This document shows, one piece after another, positions 37,945-40,913 of a stretch of 40,913 nt of DNA. The position numbers were made by a program, and so were the translations under genes. The notes beneath the pieces were generated by a model. It saw only the letters and a program-made list of their open reading frames with translations, was not told where the DNA came from and searched no databases. Location: the NCBI GenBank assembly GCA_012838585.1, contig DUPB01000022.1:1-40913 (forward strand), in the 5' to 3' direction. Each line of letters starts with the position of its first letter. Within the stretch, counting starts at the first letter, position 1. Origin of the DNA: Bacteroidales bacterium. Lineage in GTDB: Bacteria > Bacteroidota > Bacteroidia > Bacteroidales > Dysgonomonadaceae.

Positions 37945-38982
37945 TTACCGGATTACCCTTCCCGACGCATCACCTTGCATCAGTCTCTCCACCTCGGCTA
38001 CCGTTACCAGGTTGAAGTCGCCATATACCGTGTGTTTCAAGCAGGAGGCAGCCGCCGCGAAGTCGAGCGCTTTTTGGTCGTTACCCTCATAGGTAAGCAG
38101 CCCGTAGATAAGTCCAGCCATGAAGGAGTCTCCGCCGCCCACCCTATCCACGATATGGGTGATGTCGTATCGCCTGGATTGGTACAGCTTGTCGGAATAG
38201 AGGCACCCGCCCCACGTGTTGTGGTTGGCGTTGATGGAACCCCTAAGGGTGATGATCACTTTCTTGGCCCGTGGAAATTTGTGCTTCAGCTGTTTGCACA
38301 CCGACTCGAACTCGTTCGCGTCTACTTCACCGCCGGTATGTTCCACCTCGAACCCTTCCGGTTTGATACCGAACACCTTTTCGGCATCCTCTTCGTTGCC
38401 CAGGATCACATCGCACCCGGCTACCAGCTGGGGCATTACTTCCGATGCCTTCTTCCCGTACTTCCAGAGGTTCTTCCGGTAGTTCAGGTCGCACGATACG
38501 GTTACCCCCATCTCGTTCGCCACCTCTATCGCCTCGAGACACACATCGGCAGCTCCTTGCGACAGGGCGGGGGTAATCCCGGTCCAATGAAACCAGGAGG
38601 CCTCTTTAAAGATCTCCCTCCAGTTGAACATTCCCCGTTGAACTTCCGCGATGGCGGAGTGGGCCCTATCATACACCACTTTAGAGGGACGTGTCACGGC
38701 ACCCGTCTCCAGGAAGTAGATGCCCACACGTTCTCCTCCTCTGGCAATTTTGGCTGTTCCCACGTTATATTTCCTCAGTTCCGAGATACACCAGTTGGCG
38801 ATCTCGTTATGGGGCAGACGGGTGACGTATTCCACGGGGATCCCGTAATTGGCAAGGGAGACCGCCACGTTAGCCTCTCCACCGCCAAAAGTAGCGTTCA
38901 GTTGGTTCGATTGGATAAACCGGAGGTACCCGGGTGTGGCGAGGCGCAGCATGATCTCGCCGAACGTAACTACTTTTTTCAT
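37945..38982 (-). CDS. 2-keto-3-deoxygluconate kinase (PfkB family)
   Basis: MKKVVTFGEIMLRLATPGYLRF; FGGGEANVAVSLANYG; DRVGGGDSFMAGLIYGL; adjacent to the aldolase. Confidence 0.92.
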   Translation of the reverse strand: MKKVVTFGEIMLRLATPGYLRFIQSNQLNATFGGGEANVAVSLANYGIPVEYVTRLPHNEIANWCISELRKYNVGTAKIARGGERVGIYFLETGAVTRPSKVVYDRAHSAIAEVQRGMFNWREIFKEASWFHWTGITPALSQGAADVCLEAIEVANEMGVTVSCDLNYRKNLWKYGKKASEVMPQLVAGCDVILGNEEDAEKVFGIKPEGFEVEHTGGEVDANEFESVCKQLKHKFPRAKKVIITLRGSINANHNTWGGCLYSDKLYQSRRYDITHIVDRVGGGDSFMAGLIYGLLTYEGNDQKALDFAAAASCLKHTVYGDFNLVTVAEVERLMQGDASGRVIR

Positions 38983-38986
38983 GTCG

Positions 38987-40126
38987 TTAATGGATTCGAA
39001 TGGATAATGGTTGGTCAATTTTCTCTTTTTCCTCTTCTACGAACCGGGTCCACTGTTCAAAGTTATCGAACCCCGCTTTGCTCCACCCTCCCCCGGCGTA
39101 ATAGGTGTACGGTGTACCCGGCTGATAGCTGTTTATGCCCAGGTAGTGCCCGTCCGCCACTTTGATTGTTTCGTACCCTTTTGGATGGATGGCCGCGGTA
39201 TAGATGGTCCCGTGCTTTTTATGAGCGGGCGTTTCGTACGCGATAATCCCTTTGTTCAGACCGTACGTGACGTCCGTATCTGCTTTTCCCATCACGATAC
39301 CGGTCGCTACCGTCAATTCCGGGGTGTCGGCTTCAAAGGTATTGGTTACCCGGTTAAAGTGGCGATAAGCGTCCAACGAGATTACCCGGGTCTCCCGGAC
39401 TTCGACATCGCCCGCGGGGTAGGGGGCGTACGTCAGCTTAAAGGTGATGCGCAGGGGGCCGGCGTCCAGGATTTCGACCGACACGAAGTTATCTCCCAGG
39501 CAGAGCGTGTCGTTATGGAAGGGGGCGGTCATGCCTAGCCCGAGTGTTCTACCTACCTTGTAGAAATCCACCCCTTCCCCGTGGTCGTCGTGGTAGGAGG
39601 CCGCACCCGAAAGGTCGTTTACATACCACTTGTCAATAATCAGCTTTTCGGTACGTTTCGCCCAGAAGTCCATGCCGTTGCTGATCTCCCCGGTCGCTTT
39701 TAGCGCCGGGCCATATAACCTGAAGGCTGAACGGTTGTTCTCCCACGTGAAGTCGTCCTTCCTCTCCGGCACCAGTCGCCCGTATACCAGTGGCTCAAAC
39801 GCTTCAGGCTCACCGGGTGATACCCGGTAAACACTGGTTTTCTTCGCGCTGACCGTGGCCGGGAAGAGGAGTGAGACAACCTCGCCTGTTCCGTTCGTTA
39901 AAAGTTGAAACGGGACGGGTTGTCCGCTTTTATCGGTCACGATCACGGTTTCCCCCGTGGCGCCCGGAATTTTCTCCAGCACGGTTGTCCAGTTCATCTC
40001 CACCATCTCATTCACCCGGTCAAGAGAACTGGGGTTATCCACGCTTACCTTCATCCCCTTTTTCGAGGGGCTGCACCCGGCAAGGATTACCGTTACCAGG
40101 AGCCATGTTATCTGTCTCACTTGCAT
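38987..40126 (-). CDS. DUF4861-family lipoprotein
   Basis: Lipobox VILAGCSPS; WENNRSAFRLYGPALKATGEISNGMDFWAKR; DDHGEGVDFYKVGRTLGLG. Confidence 0.8.
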   Translation of the reverse strand: MQVRQITWLLVTVILAGCSPSKKGMKVSVDNPSSLDRVNEMVEMNWTTVLEKIPGATGETVIVTDKSGQPVPFQLLTNGTGEVVSLLFPATVSAKKTSVYRVSPGEPEAFEPLVYGRLVPERKDDFTWENNRSAFRLYGPALKATGEISNGMDFWAKRTEKLIIDKWYVNDLSGAASYHDDHGEGVDFYKVGRTLGLGMTAPFHNDTLCLGDNFVSVEILDAGPLRITFKLTYAPYPAGDVEVRETRVISLDAYRHFNRVTNTFEADTPELTVATGIVMGKADTDVTYGLNKGIIAYETPAHKKHGTIYTAAIHPKGYETIKVADGHYLGINSYQPGTPYTYYAGGGWSKAGFDNFEQWTRFVEEEKEKIDQPLSIRIH

Positions 40127-40232
40127 GTTGCTTGTGTTTAGTTAACTGTTTTTCGCGTGTTGTTTACTGTTTCAATTTATTGCCTTTTATATCGTCACTC
40201 GGCAAAGCTTGAGTGAGCTCAGCTCTCGTTTC

Positions 40233-40439
40233 TAATATAATTGAGCTTTCAGAGCGAAGACCTCGTGAATTTCGTGGGGACACATCCTGCGAAGATTGCG
40301 TTAAAAAAGAAAAGCTGTTTGAGCGTAAGCGAGTTATTTTTCTTTTAGCAATCAAGCAGTAGATGGGTCACGAAATTCACGCCAGTCGAGCCTGAAAGTG
40401 ATGAGACAGTTACATGCGGAAGTTAAGTTAATTATATTA
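40233..40439. repeat. Nested imperfect palindrome / long hairpin element
   Basis: Paired arms: TAATATAATT/AATTATATTA, CTTTCAG/CTGAAAG, CGTGAATTTCGTG/CACGAAATTCACG (13 bp), CATC/GATG, CTGC/GCAG, GATTGC/GCAATC, AAAAGAAAA/TTTTCTTTT. Confidence 0.75.
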
Positions 40440-40446
40440 CTCGCCT

Positions 40447-40913
40447 TTACGGTTGTTTACCGATGTAAGCGAGAATTCCACCGTCCACGTACAGGATATG
40501 GCCGTTCACGAAATTAGACGCTTCTGATGCCAGGAAGACAATGGGGCCTTTTAAGTCCTCAGGTGTTCCCCATCGTGCGGCCGGCGTCTTCGATATGATA
40601 AACGAGTCGAACGGGTGAGGTGACCCGTCTGGCTGTTTTTCTCTAAGCGGTGCGGTTTGCGAGGTAGCGATATAGCCGGGTCCTAGTCCGTTGACCTGGA
40701 TGTTATGTTCACCCCACTCCGAGGCGAGCGTTCGGGTGAGCATTTTGAGACCCCCTTTTGCCGCCGCGTAAGCGGCAACCGTTTCACGTCCCAACTCGCT
40801 CATCATGGAGCAGATGTTGATGATTTTTCCGCTCCCTTTACGGATCATGGAGGGTGCCACTGCTTTAGAAACGATAAAGGGTGCTACCAGGTCAACGTCA
40901 ATCACCTCTTCGA
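40447..40913 (-). CDS. SDR oxidoreductase, gluconate 5-dehydrogenase / KduD-like (N-terminus beyond window)
   Basis: KIINICSMMSELGRETVAAYAAAKGGLKMLTRTLASEWGEHNIQVNGLGPGYIATSQTAPLR...VDGGILAYIGKQP; frame runs to the window edge. Confidence 0.9.
   Translation of the reverse strand, partial: EEVIDVDLVAPFIVSKAVAPSMIRKGSGKIINICSMMSELGRETVAAYAAAKGGLKMLTRTLASEWGEHNIQVNGLGPGYIATSQTAPLREKQPDGSPHPFDSFIISKTPAARWGTPEDLKGPIVFLASEASNFVNGHILYVDGGILAYIGKQP

Noticed and set aside
37939-39165. 408-aa plus-strand ORF
   Set aside because: Lies fully antisense to the well-supported KDG kinase gene and the DUF4861 3' end; composition (His/Pro/Gly/Arg-rich) and lack of motifs fit a shadow ORF
40164-40355. 63-aa minus-strand ORF in the intergenic palindrome
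   Set aside because: Coincides with the inverted-repeat structure, low-complexity composition, no credible protein features
40263-40373. TCGTGA and TCACGA hexamers in the long palindrome as copies of the uxuA operator
   Set aside because: Hexamers match but are ~100 nt apart and belong to a longer hairpin arm; not the N4-spaced arrangement of the uxuA site
1-40913. CRISPR array, prophage, transposase or integrase
   Set aside because: No regular spaced repeats, cas genes, phage structural genes or transposase motifs were seen in any frame

Overview
The window is a Bacteroidota chromosome segment (SusC/SusD pairs, TAnnTTTG-type promoters, Bacteroidota gene families). It reads as two parts. 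(1) About 1-17.5 kb is mostly housekeeping and mixed genes: the 3' part of dnaG, an ABC-2 exporter pair, a GH29 alpha-L-fucosidase, dusB, a Ser-type sulfatase, a YefM/YoeB-like toxin-antitoxin pair, an S41 peptidase, a Sua5/YrdC protein, an MBL-fold hydrolase, a large three-domain IspG, a cytidylate-kinase-like protein, a MATE transporter and a CAU-anticodon tRNA. (2) About 18.4-40.9 kb is a hexuronate-centred glycan utilization locus. The plus strand carries two AraC-type regulators (the second on minus), uxuA, an SDR (probable mannonate oxidoreductase), two tandem DUF6807/PmoA-like proteins, a Tat-exported Gfo/Idh/MocA oxidoreductase, an exported atypical Gfo/Idh-like lipoprotein, SusC, SusD and two SusE/F-position lipoproteins with discoidin-like ends. 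The converging minus strand carries a KduD/gluconate-5-dehydrogenase-like SDR, a DUF4861 lipoprotein, a KDG kinase, a KDPG aldolase and an ExuT-type MFS transporter. I recognise no glycoside hydrolase or polysaccharide lyase inside part 2. The most interesting candidate is therefore the exported DUF6807 x2 + Gfo/Idh x2 block, a possible redox-dependent uronide-processing module. I also found several non-coding signals: a nested ~118-205 nt imperfect palindrome at 40.23-40.44 kb, an operator-like palindrome inside the uxuA promoter, a GGTCT half-site cluster upstream of the membrane AraC gene, an operator overlapping the TA promoter, and two terminator hairpins sharing one core. All family names come from reading motifs by eye; no database search was run.
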